64,000 nt of DNA from Anianabacter salinae (GTDB lineage Bacteria; Pseudomonadota; Alphaproteobacteria; Rhodobacterales; Rhodobacteraceae): contig NZ_JAHQZS010000001.1 in the NCBI RefSeq assembly GCF_019061145.1, positions 620,001 to 684,000 on the forward strand, in the 5' to 3' direction. How positions within the stretch are numbered: the first letter of the stretch is position 1; each line of letters begins with the position of its first letter. Below the pieces are notes generated by a model. It did not search any database. It saw only the letters and a program-made list of their open reading frames with translations, and had not been told where the DNA came from. A program made the position numbers and the translations under genes. This document shows positions 1 to 9,568 of the stretch, one piece after another.

Positions 1-1834
1 CGCGCTTGCCCTTGTCGTCGTAGGCATAGAACCCCGCGCTCGACTTGCGGCCCAGGCGGCCCTCGTCCGCCATCCAGAACAGCACCTCGTCCACGGCGCT
101 GTCGGGATAGGCGTCGCCCATCGCGGCCTTGGTCGCCTTGGCGATCTTCACGCCAAGGTCGATCGAGGTCTCGTCGACCAGTTGCAGCGGACCCAGTGGC
201 ATCCCCACCAGTTTGGCCGCGTTCTCGATCAGCGGCGGCGTGACGCCTTCGGACACCATCCGCACGCCTTCGTTGATGTAGGGGATGATACAGCGATTGG
301 CGTAGAAGAACCGCGCGTCGTTCACCACGATGGGCGTCTTGCGGATCTGGCGCACGTAGTCGAGCGCCTTGGCCACCGCGCGGTTGCCGGTTTGCTGGCC
401 GCGAATGATCTCGACCAGCATCATCTTGTCGACGGGCGAGAAGAAGTGGATGCCGATGAACTGCTCGGGGCGCTTTGACGCCTTGGCAAGGTCCGAGATC
501 GGCAGGGTCGAGGTGTTGGTGGCGAAGATGCAGTCGTCGCCGATGACGGCCTCGACGCCTCTGGTGACCTCGGCCTTGATCGACGGGTCCTCGAACACTG
601 CCTCCACGATCAGGTCGCAGCCTTTCAGTGCATCGTATTCCGTCGTGGCGGTGATCCGGCCCAGCACTTGCGCCTTCTTCTCCTCGGTCACCTTCTTGCG
701 GCTGATGCCCTTGTCGAGAAGGTCTGCGGAGTAGGATTTGCCCTTGTCCGCCGCCTCCTGTTTCTGGTCGATCAGCACCACCTCGATCCCGGCCAGCGCC
801 GAGACGTAGGCGATGCCCGCGCCCATCATGCCCGCGCCCATGATGCCGACTTTCCTGACCCGCTGGTCGGGCGCGTCGGGGCGGTTTGCACCTTTCTCAA
901 GCGCGCCCTTGTTGACGAACAGCGACCGGATCATCGCGCCCGAGGACGGGTTCATCATGACGGACGTGAACCAGCGCGCCTCGATCCGCAGGGCGGTGTC
1001 GAAATCGACCATCGCGCCTTCGTAGACCGCAGACAGCAACGCCTTGGCCGCCGGGTAGACGCCCTTGGTCTTGCCGTGGACCATCGCGGATGCGCCGACG
1101 AAGGTCATGTAGCCCGCCGGGTGATAGGGCTCGCCGCCGGGCATCTTGTAGCCCTTGGCATCCCACGGCTTGACGATGTCGGCGTCCTTGGCCGACAGCA
1201 CCCAGTCGCGTGCTGCGGCAACGGGGTCTGCGACGACCTCGTCGATGATCCCCGCCGATTTCGCCTTGGCAGGCTCGCTCAGCTTGCCTTCCAGGAGGAA
1301 GGGCGACGCGCCCATCGCGCCCAACTTGCGCACAAGGCGCGTGGTCCCGCCCGCGCCGGGGAAGATGCCGACCTGGATTTCCGGCAGGCCGATCTTGGCC
1401 TTGGGGTCGTCCTTGGCAAAGATCCGGTGCGTCGCCAGCGGGATCTCCAGACCGATGCCCAGCGCGGTGCCGGGCAGGGCGGCGGCGATCGGCTTGCCAC
1501 CCTTGTTGGTCTTGGGGTCCATGCCCGCGCGCTCGATCTTCCGCAACACGCCGTGCATCTGCATGATGCCGTCGAACACGCCCTTGGCCGGGTTGTCGCC
1601 CGCGCTGTCCTTGAGGCTGGCCAGAACGTTCAGGTCCATCCCGGCGGCGAAATTGTCCGCCTTGCCCGAGGTGATGACGATGCCCTTCACGGCATCGTCC
1701 GCAAGGGCGGCGTCGATATGGCCGTCGAGCGTGCGCAGGGCATCGAAGCTCAGCACGTTCATCGACTTGCCGGGCACGTCCCAGGTGATGAGGGCAACGC
1801 CGTCGTCGCCGGTGGTCATCGTGAAATCAGTCAT
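1..1834 (-). CDS. fadB: 3-hydroxyacyl-CoA dehydrogenase / enoyl-CoA hydratase, FadB/FadJ type (partial)
   Basis: Two-step beta-oxidation enzyme: the N-terminal crotonase domain hydrates enoyl-CoA and the following domain oxidises 3-hydroxyacyl-CoA with NAD. The gene runs off the left edge; 611 codons are present and roughly 120 C-terminal ones are missing against the usual 715-735. The crotonase domain spans about residues 10-190 with the catalytic pair at E130 (GLE) and E152 (PE). The Rossmann motif GAGMMG lies near residue 330, followed by TNTSTLPIS and the IHFFSPVDKM segment of 3HCDH enzymes. Start is the ATG at 1834. The thiolase gene ends 23 bases upstream in the same direction, giving a fadA-fadB order and the expected trifunctional pair. 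FadB and FadJ cannot be told apart here, so the symbol is tentative. Confidence 0.93.
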   Translation of the reverse strand, partial: MTDFTMTTGDDGVALITWDVPGKSMNVLSFDALRTLDGHIDAALADDAVKGIVITSGKADNFAAGMDLNVLASLKDSAGDNPAKGVFDGIMQMHGVLRKIERAGMDPKTNKGGKPIAAALPGTALGIGLEIPLATHRIFAKDDPKAKIGLPEIQVGIFPGAGGTTRLVRKLGAMGASPFLLEGKLSEPAKAKSAGIIDEVVADPVAAARDWVLSAKDADIVKPWDAKGYKMPGGEPYHPAGYMTFVGASAMVHGKTKGVYPAAKALLSAVYEGAMVDFDTALRIEARWFTSVMMNPSSGAMIRSLFVNKGALEKGANRPDAPDQRVRKVGIMGAGMMGAGIAYVSALAGIEVVLIDQKQEAADKGKSYSADLLDKGISRKKVTEEKKAQVLGRITATTEYDALKGCDLIVEAVFEDPSIKAEVTRGVEAVIGDDCIFATNTSTLPISDLAKASKRPEQFIGIHFFSPVDKMMLVEIIRGQQTGNRAVAKALDYVRQIRKTPIVVNDARFFYANRCIIPYINEGVRMVSEGVTPPLIENAAKLVGMPLGPLQLVDETSIDLGVKIAKATKAAMGDAYPDSAVDEVLFWMADEGRLGRKSSAGFYAYDDKGKR

Positions 1835-1857
1835 GGTGATGTCTCCCTGGCGTTGGT

Positions 1858-3069
1858 TTACACGCGCTCGATGATGGTGGCGGCACCCATGCCGGACGCG
1901 ACGCACAGCGTGGCAAGTCCGACGCCCTTGCCGGACCGCTCCAGCTCGTCGAGCAGCGTGCCGAGGATGATCGCGCCGGTGGCGCCCAAGGGGTGGCCCA
2001 TCGCGATGGACCCGCCGTTCACGTTCACCTTGTCATGATCGACGTCGAAGGCCTGCATGAAGCGCAGGACAACGGCCGAGAACGCCTCGTTCACCTCGAA
2101 CAGGTCGATGTCGCCGATCTCCATGCCGTGATCGGCAAGGATCTTCTGCGTGGCGGGCACCGGTCCGGTCAGCATGATCGTCGGATCGGTGCCGATCTTG
2201 CAGGTCGCGCGGATGCGGGCGCGGGGCTTCAGCCCGTATTTCTCGCCGAATTCCTTGGACCCGATCAGGATGCCTGCCGAGCCGTCGACGATGCCGCTGG
2301 AGTTGCCCGCGTGGTGGACGTGGTTGATCCGTTCCAGATGCGGGTACTTCATCAGCGCGATCTGGTCGAAGCCGGGCATCACCTCGCCCATGTCCTTGAA
2401 CGACGCCTTGAGGCCGCCCAGCGACTGCATGTCGGTGCCGGGGCGCATGTATTCGTCGGTGTCGAGGATCGGCAGGCCGTTCACGTCGCGCACGGTCAGG
2501 ACCGACTTGCCGAAGCGGTTGTCATCCCAGGCCGCCTTTGCCCGGCGCTGCGATTCCACCGCCAGCGCATCGACGTCATCGCGCGAGAACCCGTATTCCG
2601 TCGCGATGATGTCGGCCGAGATGCCTTGCGGGACGAAATAGCTGTCCATCGCGACGGAGGGATCGACCGCGATCGCCGCGCCGTCCGACCCCATCGCCAC
2701 GCGGCCCATCATCTCGACACCGCCCGCGACATAGGCCGACCCGGCGCCGCCCTTGACCTGGTTTGCCGCCAGGTTCACCGCCTCGAGGCCGCTGGCGCAG
2801 AAGCGGTTGATCGACAGCCCCGGCACCTGCTCGTCGAAGTCCGAGGCCAGCACGGCGGTCCGCGCCAGGCAGCCGCCCTGTTCCTTGACCTGGGTGGCAT
2901 TGCCCCAGATCACGTCTTCGATCGCCTTGGTGTCCAGATCGTTGCGCTCTTTCAGCGCGTTCAGAACGGTCGCGGACAGGCGCACGCTGGTCACTTCATG
3001 CAGCGCGCCATCCTTGCGGCCCTTGCCGCGCGGGGTGCGGACGGCGTCGTAGATATAGGCTTCGGTCAT
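1858..3069 (-). CDS. fadA: Acetyl-CoA C-acyltransferase (thiolase)
   Basis: Thiolase of 403 residues that cleaves 3-ketoacyl-CoA with CoA, the last beta-oxidation step and the partner of the hydratase/dehydrogenase encoded just downstream. The nucleophilic Cys is C91 ([10 protein letters not shown]). The C-terminal catalytic pair is H359 (MGHPLGATG) and C389 (LCVASGMG), and NEAFS is also present. The length is normal. The ATG at 3069 is preceded by AAAGG. Co-transcription with the FadB-type gene is likely because only 23 bases separate them. A biosynthetic acetyl-CoA acetyltransferase role is possible from sequence alone, but the context favours degradation. Confidence 0.93.
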   Translation of the reverse strand: MTEAYIYDAVRTPRGKGRKDGALHEVTSVRLSATVLNALKERNDLDTKAIEDVIWGNATQVKEQGGCLARTAVLASDFDEQVPGLSINRFCASGLEAVNLAANQVKGGAGSAYVAGGVEMMGRVAMGSDGAAIAVDPSVAMDSYFVPQGISADIIATEYGFSRDDVDALAVESQRRAKAAWDDNRFGKSVLTVRDVNGLPILDTDEYMRPGTDMQSLGGLKASFKDMGEVMPGFDQIALMKYPHLERINHVHHAGNSSGIVDGSAGILIGSKEFGEKYGLKPRARIRATCKIGTDPTIMLTGPVPATQKILADHGMEIGDIDLFEVNEAFSAVVLRFMQAFDVDHDKVNVNGGSIAMGHPLGATGAIILGTLLDELERSGKGVGLATLCVASGMGAATIIERV

Positions 3070-3088
3070 GTCTGTCTGCCTTTCGGTC

Positions 3089-3724
3089 TCAGGCCCGGTC
3101 CGACGGATTGCCGGGCATCAGGTCATAGGGGTGTTTCCAGCCGGGGGTCTCTGACAGGCGTGTCAGCCAGGCATCGATATGCGGCCAGTCGGCGCGGTCG
3201 AAGCCGAAGGGTTCGGGGTAGTAGAGGTAGGCACAGCACGAGAGGTCGGCGTTGGTGATGCCGTCGCCGACGATCCAGTCGCGGCCCGCAAGATGCCCGT
3301 TCAGCACGTCATAGGCGGCCTTGAGACGGCCCTGAAGAAAGCCGATCACTTCGGCCGGGCGCTTGTCCTCGGGCAGGAAGTTCATCAGGAACCGGGTCAC
3401 GCCCGCCTGGCTGGACAGCTTGTGATTGTCCCACAGCACCCAGCGCAGAACCTCGTAACGGTCGTTGCCGCTTCCGCCAAACTTGCCGGATTTGTCGGTG
3501 ACGTATTGCTGGATCGCGCCCGACTGCGTCAGCCGCAGATCGCCGTCGACCATCACCGGGGCCTCGCCCATCGGGTTCACCGTCGCGCGGAAGTCGGGGC
3601 TGCGGGTCTCGCCCTTGAAGAAATCGACGAAGGCCGGCTCCCAGTCGAGGCCGGAAAGCTCCAGCGCAAGCGCCGCCTTGTAGGCGTTTCCGGATTCGCC
3701 GAAGCAATAAAGCTTGATGGTCAT
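3089..3724 (-). CDS. Glutathione S-transferase family protein
   Basis: Protein of 211 residues with the two-domain layout of cytosolic GSTs. The thioredoxin-like N-terminal part begins MTIKLYCFGESGN and contains the cis-proline region GEAPVMVDGDLRLTQSGAI, whose Gln-Ser-Gly-Ala-Ile stretch binds glutathione. The all-helical C-terminal part contains GDGITNADLS. The ATG at 3724 is preferred over an upstream in-frame start (3880) because GGAGG lies just before it and the upstream codons overlap the non-coding palindromic region. It lies 19 bases upstream of the thiolase gene in the same direction, so it probably belongs to the beta-oxidation operon. The substrate is unknown; detoxification of electrophilic enoyl products would fit but is only inference. 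Confidence 0.88.
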   Translation of the reverse strand: MTIKLYCFGESGNAYKAALALELSGLDWEPAFVDFFKGETRSPDFRATVNPMGEAPVMVDGDLRLTQSGAIQQYVTDKSGKFGGSGNDRYEVLRWVLWDNHKLSSQAGVTRFLMNFLPEDKRPAEVIGFLQGRLKAAYDVLNGHLAGRDWIVGDGITNADLSCCAYLYYPEPFGFDRADWPHIDAWLTRLSETPGWKHPYDLMPGNPSDRA

Positions 3725-4030
3725 GCGCGTGCCTCCCTGCTGCGCCGCGCCCTGTGGCACGCGGTTAACTTGAGTATTTTTTCCAAGAAGAAAAAGGGGT
3801 CTCACGAAGTAACGGTGCGTTAAACCTAGCGCCCTAGCATGACAGGCGCGGTACAGGCTGGAGAGCCGATGACCGCCCAAGGAGAAGCCCCGCCGCGCGC
3901 AAGGTTATCTGCAACGGGCCGGACCACGTGGCGGGGTCATCCTCGCGCCCGGCTTCTTCTTGGCACAAATACTCTCGCCGAAGGCGTTCCCGGCCAGACA
4001 TGCGCGCCGCCGCCGGGCAGAGGCGCGCCG
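3725..4030. repeat. Intergenic region with long-range inverted repeat GAGTATTT...AAATACTC
   Basis: This 306-base stretch has no convincing gene. Its left arm at 3772-3792 reads GAGTATTTTTTCCAAGAAGAA and is answered by an imperfect complement at 3954-3974 (TTCTTCTTGGCAC, then AAATACTC). The arms are 161 bases apart. The GAGTATTT/AAATACTC ends are the same as in the repeats at 40081-40212 and 62020-62148, so this looks like a divergent or expanded member of one family. It lies between an acyl-CoA dehydrogenase (downstream end at 4031) and the GST start at 3724, and therefore should also hold the GST promoter. Confidence 0.55.
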
Positions 4031-5191
4031 TCAGTCGCGCACGATCTTGCGCGCGATCAGTTCCTTCATGATCTCGTTGGTGCCGCCATAGATCCGCTGC
4101 ACCCGCGCGTCCGTCCACATCGGGCCGATGTCGTACTCGGCCATGTAGCCGTAACCGCCATGCAGTTGCAGGCACTCATCCAGCACCTCCATCTGGGTGT
4201 CGGTGATCCAGTATTTCGCCATCGCGGCCTTTTCGACCGACAACGCGCCGCGCAGATGTTCGGCCATGCAGGCGTCAAGGAAGGTGCGGGCGACGGTGGT
4301 CTTGGTCTGAACCTCGGCCAGCTTGAAGCGGGTGTTCTGGAACTGCGTCAGCGGGCCGCCAAACGCCTCGCGTTCCTTGGCGTAGCGGATCGTGCGTGTC
4401 ACCGCGCCCTCCATCGCGCCGACGGCACCGCAGGCGATGATGAGCCGTTCCTGCGGGAGCTGCTTCATCATCTGGTAGAAGCCTTGGCCTTCATCGCCGC
4501 CAAGCACGTTCTCGGGCGGGACCGCGACATTGTCGAAGAACAGCTCGGACGTGTCCGACGCATGCAGGCCGATCTTGTCGAGGTTGCGCCCGCGCGCGAA
4601 GCCCTCGGCGTCGTCGGTTTCCACCACCACCAGCGATGTGCCTTTCGCGCCGGCGCTGGGGTCGGTCTTGCAGGCGACGATGACAAGGTTGGCGTGCTGG
4701 CCGTTGGTGATGAAGATCTTCTGCCCCGACACCCGGTAGACATTGCCGTCGCGGATCGCGCGGGTCTTGATCGACTGCACGTCCGACCCCGCACCGGGTT
4801 CGGTCATCGCGAGCGCGCCGACCATCTCGCCGCTGGCCATCTTTGGCAGCCAGCGCTGTTTCTGTTCCTCGGTGCCGTAGGCGAGGATGTAATGCGCGAC
4901 GATGCCCGAATGGATACCGACGCCCCAGCAGGCGAGGTTGGCGCGGGCCGCTTCCAACAGGATCACCGCCTCGTGCCCGAAGTCACCGCCCGCGCCGCCG
5001 TATTCCTCGGGGATGGACGGGCACAGAAGGCCAAGTTGCCCGGCCTCGCGCCAGATGCCGGGGTCCATCTGGCCTTGGGCGTTCCATTCGGGCAGCCGCG
5101 CGACCCAGGTGTCGTTGAGGAATTTCGCCGTCATGGCGGCCAGCATCGTATGCTCGTCGGTCATCCAGCCTTGCGGGGTCATGTCGTTCAT
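4031..5191 (-). CDS. Acyl-CoA dehydrogenase family protein
   Basis: FAD flavoenzyme of 386 residues that makes the first double bond of an acyl-CoA. The middle beta domain carries [12 protein letters not shown] (flavin/substrate binding) and FITNG; the C-terminal helical domain ends with [32 protein letters not shown], within which the segment [10 protein letters not shown] is the usual C-terminal signature. The ATG at 5191 has GGAGGG seven bases upstream. A GTG at 5212, overlapping the stop of the small upstream gene, is an alternative that adds seven residues. It follows a 70-residue ORF in the same direction. Chain-length or branched-chain specificity cannot be read from the sequence. Confidence 0.92.
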   Translation of the reverse strand: MNDMTPQGWMTDEHTMLAAMTAKFLNDTWVARLPEWNAQGQMDPGIWREAGQLGLLCPSIPEEYGGAGGDFGHEAVILLEAARANLACWGVGIHSGIVAHYILAYGTEEQKQRWLPKMASGEMVGALAMTEPGAGSDVQSIKTRAIRDGNVYRVSGQKIFITNGQHANLVIVACKTDPSAGAKGTSLVVVETDDAEGFARGRNLDKIGLHASDTSELFFDNVAVPPENVLGGDEGQGFYQMMKQLPQERLIIACGAVGAMEGAVTRTIRYAKEREAFGGPLTQFQNTRFKLAEVQTKTTVARTFLDACMAEHLRGALSVEKAAMAKYWITDTQMEVLDECLQLHGGYGYMAEYDIGPMWTDARVQRIYGGTNEIMKELIARKIVRD

Positions 5192-5208
5192 CGGGGTCCC
5201 TCCCTCGG

Positions 5209-5421
5209 TCACCGTTTGCGCTTGTCGATCTCGGCGTTGAACAGGCGCAGGCGGTGGGTCAGCTTGTCGCTGTCGGTGATGCTGTCGAAATGCTCGAACA
5301 GGAACGACAGTGCCTCGCCCTCGTCCAGTCCGGCCTCTTTCGCGAAGCCGCGCAGGCGGCGATAGCCGTCCTCGGTCATCGCGACGGGAAAGCGGCGGGT
5401 CAGGCGAAAGCGTTTGGGCAT
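5209..5421 (-). CDS. Small conserved-looking hypothetical protein (70 aa)
   Basis: Basic, helical 70-residue protein beginning [15 protein letters not shown] and ending IDKRKR. I do not recognise a family. It is judged real because its ATG at 5421 has AGGGAGCA just upstream, its codon use matches the neighbours, and it fits tightly between two acyl-CoA dehydrogenase genes, its stop overlapping an alternative GTG start of the next gene. The sequence [20 protein letters not shown] is suggestive of a short helix-turn-helix or ribbon-helix-helix-like fold, but that is a guess. No transmembrane segment or cysteine pair is visible. Confidence 0.6.
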   Translation of the reverse strand: MPKRFRLTRRFPVAMTEDGYRRLRGFAKEAGLDEGEALSFLFEHFDSITDSDKLTHRLRLFNAEIDKRKR

Positions 5422-5435
5422 GTCTGCTCCCTCAT

Positions 5436-5465
5436 GCGAAAACGGGCGGCCAGTGGGGCCGCCCG
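5436..5465 (-). terminator. Rho-independent terminator behind the 592-residue acyl-CoA dehydrogenase
   Basis: Perfect 9-bp stem CGGGCGGCC (5443-5451) / GGCCGCCCG (5457-5465) with a 5-base loop. On the minus strand the stem is followed by CGTTTTCG, i.e. a short T-run. It lies 43 bases beyond the stop codon of the gene at 5509-7287 and before the small ORF, so it probably separates two transcripts. Confidence 0.75.
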
Positions 5466-5508
5466 GTCACAGTATTCGCAGGGCCGTGCGGTTGCACGCC
5501 CCATCGGA

Positions 5509-7287
5509 TCAGAAGTTCGCGGCGTCCAGTTGCATGACCGGGTCCGCGCCGCTTTCGATGCGCGCCAGATGGGTCGCCGTCGCGGGCAGTTGCCGCGCCA
5601 TGTAGTAGCGCCCCGTTGCGATCTTGGTGCGGTGGAAATCTTCGTCCGCCGTGCCGTCCTTGAGCGCCTCGTAGGATGCTTTCGCCATCCGCGACCACAT
5701 CAGGCCAAGGCAGACATGGCCGAACAGGTGCATGAAGTCGTAGCTGCCCGACAGCGCCGCGTTGGGGGTCTTCATGCCGTTCTGCATGAAGAACATGCCG
5801 GCTTGCTGAAGCTCTTTCGACGCTTTCTTGAGCGGGTCGAGGAAGTATTCCTTCAACTCGCCATGCTCTTCGCTCTCCTTGATGAAGTCCTTCACCATGT
5901 CGAAGAACGCCATCACGGTCTTGCCGTTGTTCAGCGCCAGCTTGCGGCCGACGAGGTCAAGCGACTGGATGCCGTTGGTGCCCTCGTAGATCATCGTGAT
6001 CCGGGCATCGCGAACGAACTGTTCCAGACCCCATTCGCGGGTAAAGCCTGACCCGCCAAGCGTCTGCTGCGCCAGAACGGTGGTTTCGAAGCCCTTGTCG
6101 GTCAGGAAACCCTTGATGACGGGGGTCAGCAGGGAAATCATCTGCTCGGCCTGATCGTCCTTGGCGCGGTGGCTGCGGTCGATCATCTCGGCGCCCCAGA
6201 AGACGAAGGCGCGCGCACCTTCGACAAAGGACTTCTGGTCCAGCAGGTTCCGGCGCACGTCGGGGTGCACGATGATCGGATCGGCGGGGCCGTCGGGGTT
6301 CTGCGCGCCGGTCACGTCGCGGCCCTGCAGCCGGTCGCGGGCAAAGCCAAGCGCGTTCTCGTAGGCGACCGCACCTTGCGCATAGCCCTGCAGGCCGACG
6401 CCCAGCCGCGCCTCGTTCATCATGGTGAACATGGCGCGCATGCCCTTGTGCAGTTCGCCTACCAGATAGCCGGTCGCGCCGTCATAGTTCATCACGCAGG
6501 TGGCGTTGCCGTGGATGCCCATCTTTTCTTCAAGGCCGCCGCAAGAGACCGCGTTGCGGTCGCCAAGGCTGCCATCCTCGTTCACCATGAACTTGGGCAC
6601 GATGAACAGCGAGATGCCCTTGGTGCCTTCGCCGCCGCCGGGGGCCTTGGCGAGCACGAGGTGGATAATGTTGTCAGTCAGGTCATGCTCGCCCGCCGAG
6701 ATCCAGATCTTCTGGCCGCTGATCCTGTAGCTGCCGTCGTCCTGGGGTTCCGCCTTGGTGCGGATAAGGCCCAGATCGGTGCCGCATTGCGGCTCTGTCA
6801 GGTTCATGGTGCCGGACCACGACCCCTCGATCATCTTCGGCAGGTAAGTGGCCTTCTGCTGGTCCGACCCGTGCACCTGCAGCGCGTTGATCGCGCCGTG
6901 GCTAAGGCCCTGGTACATGTTGAACGCCATGTTCGCCGAGACGAACAGTTCGCCGACGGCAGTGCCCAGCAGATACGGCATGCCCTGGCCGCCGTAGTCG
7001 GGATCGCAATCAAGCCCGATCCAGCCGCCATCACGCATCTGGTCATAGGCTTCCTTGAAGCCCTTGGGCGTGCGCACCACACCGTTCTGAAGCGTGCAGC
7101 CCTCCCTGTCGCCCACCGGGTTCAGCGGCGCAAGCACGCCTGCGGCGAGTTTTCCGGCCTCTTCCAGAACGGCAGAGGTAAACTCGCGGTCCAGCTCGGC
7201 ATAGCCGGGCGTATCGGACGTGCTGACCTTGAGGACATCGTGCAAGATGAACTGCATGTCCTTGGTGGGCGGGGTGTAGGTGGGCAT
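5509..7287 (-). CDS. Long-form acyl-CoA dehydrogenase (592 aa), possibly DmdC-like
   Basis: Large acyl-CoA dehydrogenase with an N-terminal extension (begins [19 protein letters not shown]) and an extra C-terminal domain, the subfamily that includes Roseobacter 3-methylmercaptopropionyl-CoA dehydrogenase (DmdC) and FadE-like enzymes. The flavin-binding core shows [12 protein letters not shown] and [11 protein letters not shown]; the C-terminal core shows [16 protein letters not shown] and [15 protein letters not shown]. The ATG at 7287 is preceded by AGGGAGAG. It starts 10 bases after a MerR regulator gene in the same direction, so the two are probably one transcript. General fatty-acid beta-oxidation is the safer call; DMSP demethylation needs substrate data or phylogeny. 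A terminator follows the gene. Confidence 0.9.
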   Translation of the reverse strand: MPTYTPPTKDMQFILHDVLKVSTSDTPGYAELDREFTSAVLEEAGKLAAGVLAPLNPVGDREGCTLQNGVVRTPKGFKEAYDQMRDGGWIGLDCDPDYGGQGMPYLLGTAVGELFVSANMAFNMYQGLSHGAINALQVHGSDQQKATYLPKMIEGSWSGTMNLTEPQCGTDLGLIRTKAEPQDDGSYRISGQKIWISAGEHDLTDNIIHLVLAKAPGGGEGTKGISLFIVPKFMVNEDGSLGDRNAVSCGGLEEKMGIHGNATCVMNYDGATGYLVGELHKGMRAMFTMMNEARLGVGLQGYAQGAVAYENALGFARDRLQGRDVTGAQNPDGPADPIIVHPDVRRNLLDQKSFVEGARAFVFWGAEMIDRSHRAKDDQAEQMISLLTPVIKGFLTDKGFETTVLAQQTLGGSGFTREWGLEQFVRDARITMIYEGTNGIQSLDLVGRKLALNNGKTVMAFFDMVKDFIKESEEHGELKEYFLDPLKKASKELQQAGMFFMQNGMKTPNAALSGSYDFMHLFGHVCLGLMWSRMAKASYEALKDGTADEDFHRTKIATGRYYMARQLPATATHLARIESGADPVMQLDAANF

Positions 7288-7297
7288 GGGTCTCTCC

Positions 7298-7702
7298 CTA
7301 TTCGCCGGCCTGGCTGAGCGAAAAGGTCGTCATCACGCCTTCAGCCCATTTCAGGTGCTGTTTCAACTCCGAGATCGCCACGTCCAGCTCTTCGCGCTGG
7401 CGTTCCAGCTCGGTCAGTCGCGTCCGGGCGATCTTGTAGGATTGCGTGATCTGGGCCTGCTGTTGGTCATCGCGATCGTAGAGGTCCAGCAGCTGCCGGA
7501 TCTCTTCGAGGCTGAAGCCAAACTTCTTGCCGCGCAGAATAAGGGTCAACCGCGCACGGTCCCGCTTCGTATAAAGCCGTTTCTGCCCCTCGCGGATCGG
7601 CGCGAGGAGTTCCTTTTGCTCATAGAAGCGGAGCGTCCGCGGAGTGACGTCGAATTGATCACACATCGTGCGAATGGTGAGCAGTCTGTCAGTCAAAGCC
7701 AA
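7298..7702 (-). CDS. MerR family transcriptional regulator
   Basis: Regulator of 134 residues with an N-terminal winged helix-turn-helix ([50 protein letters not shown]) and a C-terminal coiled coil (about residues 75-115, [18 protein letters not shown]) for dimerisation. There is no metal-binding Cys set. The start chosen is TTG at 7702, because AAGGAGAGA lies just before it; the first ATG would remove the initial residues of the DNA-binding domain. It is encoded 10 bases before the 592-residue acyl-CoA dehydrogenase, so it likely controls acyl-CoA catabolism, as LiuR-type MerR proteins do. It is a close paralogue of the regulator at 7960-8340. Confidence 0.9.
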   Translation of the reverse strand: MALTDRLLTIRTMCDQFDVTPRTLRFYEQKELLAPIREGQKRLYTKRDRARLTLILRGKKFGFSLEEIRQLLDLYDRDDQQQAQITQSYKIARTRLTELERQREELDVAISELKQHLKWAEGVMTTFSLSQAGE

Positions 7703-7959
7703 GTCTCTCCTTTTAGATAGAACGCAGCGTCACCGCATGGAGTTTCCCCGGATATGCACGCGCGGCGGAAGTCCGCCGCCAAGGGGACTCAAGACACAGG
7801 AAAAGCGCAGGGGAATGCGTGAGGCGACACACCAGATGCGCCATCTCGACTGCGATCACAATGGTAATTCACGCGGCCGTCACCAGAACGTCGCGTCACA
7901 GCGCGACAAGGCGGAAATCAGCCTATCACGGTGGAGTGAACAGCGAACTCACGGCGACG
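7703..7959. promoter_or_regulatory. Regulatory gap between the two MerR genes with a GC hairpin
   Basis: 257 bases without a credible ORF. A perfect palindromic stem GCGGCGGA-AG-TCCGCCGC lies at 7762-7779 without a T-run. The region must carry the promoter of the downstream MerR-dehydrogenase transcript and the end of the upstream MerR transcript. I could not identify a clear MerR-type operator with a stretched 19-20 bp spacer. Confidence 0.4.
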
Positions 7960-8340
7960 TCAAGCGTCGGTTTCATCCGCGATTTCAGCGGCTTCCGCAC
8001 GCAGGCGTTGCAGCTCGTCGATGGTTTCGGAAAGCTGCTTCTGTTGCTCTGTCAGCGCAACGATCTGTCGGTCGGCATTCTCGACAAAGACCTCATACTG
8101 CGCCTTCGTGCCGCGTTCCTCGTACATTTCCAGCCATTGCCGGATTTCTTCAAGGCTGAAGCCAAAGCGGCGGCCGCGCAGGATCAGTGTCATCCGTGCA
8201 ACTTCGCGGCTGGTGAAAAACCGCGAGCGACCTTCCTTCTCGGGCCTGAGAAGCTCGATATACTCGTAATAGCGCAGCGTGCGCGGGGTCACGTCGAACT
8301 TCGCGCACATCTCCTTGAAGCTCAGGCGGCTGTCAGACAT
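7960..8340 (-). CDS. MerR family transcriptional regulator (paralogue)
   Basis: Regulator of 126 residues. It shares with the next gene downstream the block [12 protein letters not shown], a wing with FFTSREVARMTLILRGRRFG and [19 protein letters not shown], followed by a coiled coil (VALTEQQKQLSETIDELQRL). No effector Cys motif is seen. The ATG at 8340 (MSDSRLSF) is chosen over 8388 because GGAG precedes it at good spacing. The two MerR proteins are evidently products of duplication and may recognise related operators or form mixed dimers. Its ligand is unknown; CoA esters are plausible from the context of acyl-CoA dehydrogenases. Confidence 0.88.
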   Translation of the reverse strand: MSDSRLSFKEMCAKFDVTPRTLRYYEYIELLRPEKEGRSRFFTSREVARMTLILRGRRFGFSLEEIRQWLEMYEERGTKAQYEVFVENADRQIVALTEQQKQLSETIDELQRLRAEAAEIADETDA

Positions 8341-8389
8341 CGGACGCTCCTCCGCCCCCGAACGTAACTGACAGGCACGCGTGGTCAAT

Positions 8390-9547
8390 TCAGTTCATGA
8401 AACCCGGCGCGAAGAAATAGAAGCCGTAGGCGACGACGAACGCCGGAATAGCCGAGTAGAGGGTCGCGACCACGGCCGCCTTTGGGTTCAGTGCGATTGC
8501 CGGAAACAGCGCGTCGCCGTCGTTCGAGATCGCGTTGCCGATCAGCGCGGCAAAGGGCAGGGCGCCGTTGATATAGAGGGTCGCCACCAGCACCTGCGGC
8601 CCGCAGCCCGGAACGAAGCCGACCAGGATACCGATCAGCGGCAGCACCGGAGCCACGGCGGCGAACCATGCCGCCAGATCGAGCCCGGCGAATGTCGCGG
8701 CATAATCATAGGCCAGGTAGGCGCCGATCACCCAGACCGAGATAAAGCTGGTTTCCTCGGCCAGGCGGGTGGCGGGGCTGTCCTCGCTGTTGGTCATCGC
8801 CTGCAGCGGCGAGGTCGACCAGATGAACAGGCCCAGCGCGGTGCCAGCCAGCGCGATCCACAGGACCGGGATGCCGAACACCGACGCGATCTCGATCTGT
8901 GCAAGCTGGGCGATGCCGACGACAAGACCGGGTGCGGCGAGCGCCAGATAAGCCAGATCCTGCGGGCGGGTGCGGCCGATGCGGGGGGCGACGATGCACA
9001 GGTTGCCGGTGTCCGGCGTCAGGTCGACGCGGTTGAAGCGGTCCACCAGCCAGCCTGAAATGATGCCGACGGCGAAGGACAGCGGCAAGACCACCGCCGC
9101 CGCGTCGGGACGTGTGGCGATCAGCAGAAAGGCAGCATCGCCCATCGTCGCGGTCAGCGTGGCGACGACCGCGCCGAAGCGCACGTTGCCGGATGAATAC
9201 GCCGCGACCACCACCACGGCGCCGCCGCAGCCCGGCGTCGCGCCCAGAAGCGCCGCAATCGGCACCTGCCAGCCCTTCGCGGTGCTGAGCGAGCGGCCGA
9301 TGTCGAAGCCGAACACACGTTCGGCCCCGTAGAACAGCAGCAGCGTCGCGGCGACAAAGACCGAGACCTGCACATAGGCGTCGGTCATCAGGCTGCGGGT
9401 CAGGCTGCCCAATTCGCCCGGCGCCATGGCCAGACCTGCGAAGATCAGTGCGACCAGCAGACGGCGCGAGCGGAACGGGCCAAGCCAGTCCGTCGCCCGG
9501 AATGTCTCGGGGATGCTGTCGCGGATATTCACTGTCGAATTTGCCAT
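8390..9547 (-). CDS. Putative 10-TM manganese / heavy-metal exporter (ArsP_2-like permease)
   Basis: Integral membrane protein of 385 residues with about ten hydrophobic segments. It has an internal duplication marked by two PGCG motifs in membrane context, ATPGCGGAVV (Cys near 107) and GFVPGCGPQVLV (Cys near 315). This arrangement is that of the putative 10-TM heavy-metal exporter family (Pfam ArsP_2), often annotated as putative manganese transporter. It would act in the inner membrane to export a metal; the ion is not provable from sequence. It stands alone on the minus strand, 49 bases upstream of the MerR gene. A 21-bp inverted repeat sits 22 bases before its ATG at 9547, suggesting metal-dependent control. 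Confidence 0.78.
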   Translation of the reverse strand: MANSTVNIRDSIPETFRATDWLGPFRSRRLLVALIFAGLAMAPGELGSLTRSLMTDAYVQVSVFVAATLLLFYGAERVFGFDIGRSLSTAKGWQVPIAALLGATPGCGGAVVVVAAYSSGNVRFGAVVATLTATMGDAAFLLIATRPDAAAVVLPLSFAVGIISGWLVDRFNRVDLTPDTGNLCIVAPRIGRTRPQDLAYLALAAPGLVVGIAQLAQIEIASVFGIPVLWIALAGTALGLFIWSTSPLQAMTNSEDSPATRLAEETSFISVWVIGAYLAYDYAATFAGLDLAAWFAAVAPVLPLIGILVGFVPGCGPQVLVATLYINGALPFAALIGNAISNDGDALFPAIALNPKAAVVATLYSAIPAFVVAYGFYFFAPGFMN

Positions 9548-9568
9548 GGGCTATACCTATTGCTGTCA

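Noticed and set aside
668-2038. 456-codon plus-strand open frame
   Set aside because: Antisense to the FadB-type and thiolase genes, rich in His/Arg/Asp as shadow frames here are.
3839-5365. 508-codon plus-strand open frame
   Set aside because: Shadow of the acyl-CoA dehydrogenase on the other strand; the opposite frame has all family motifs.
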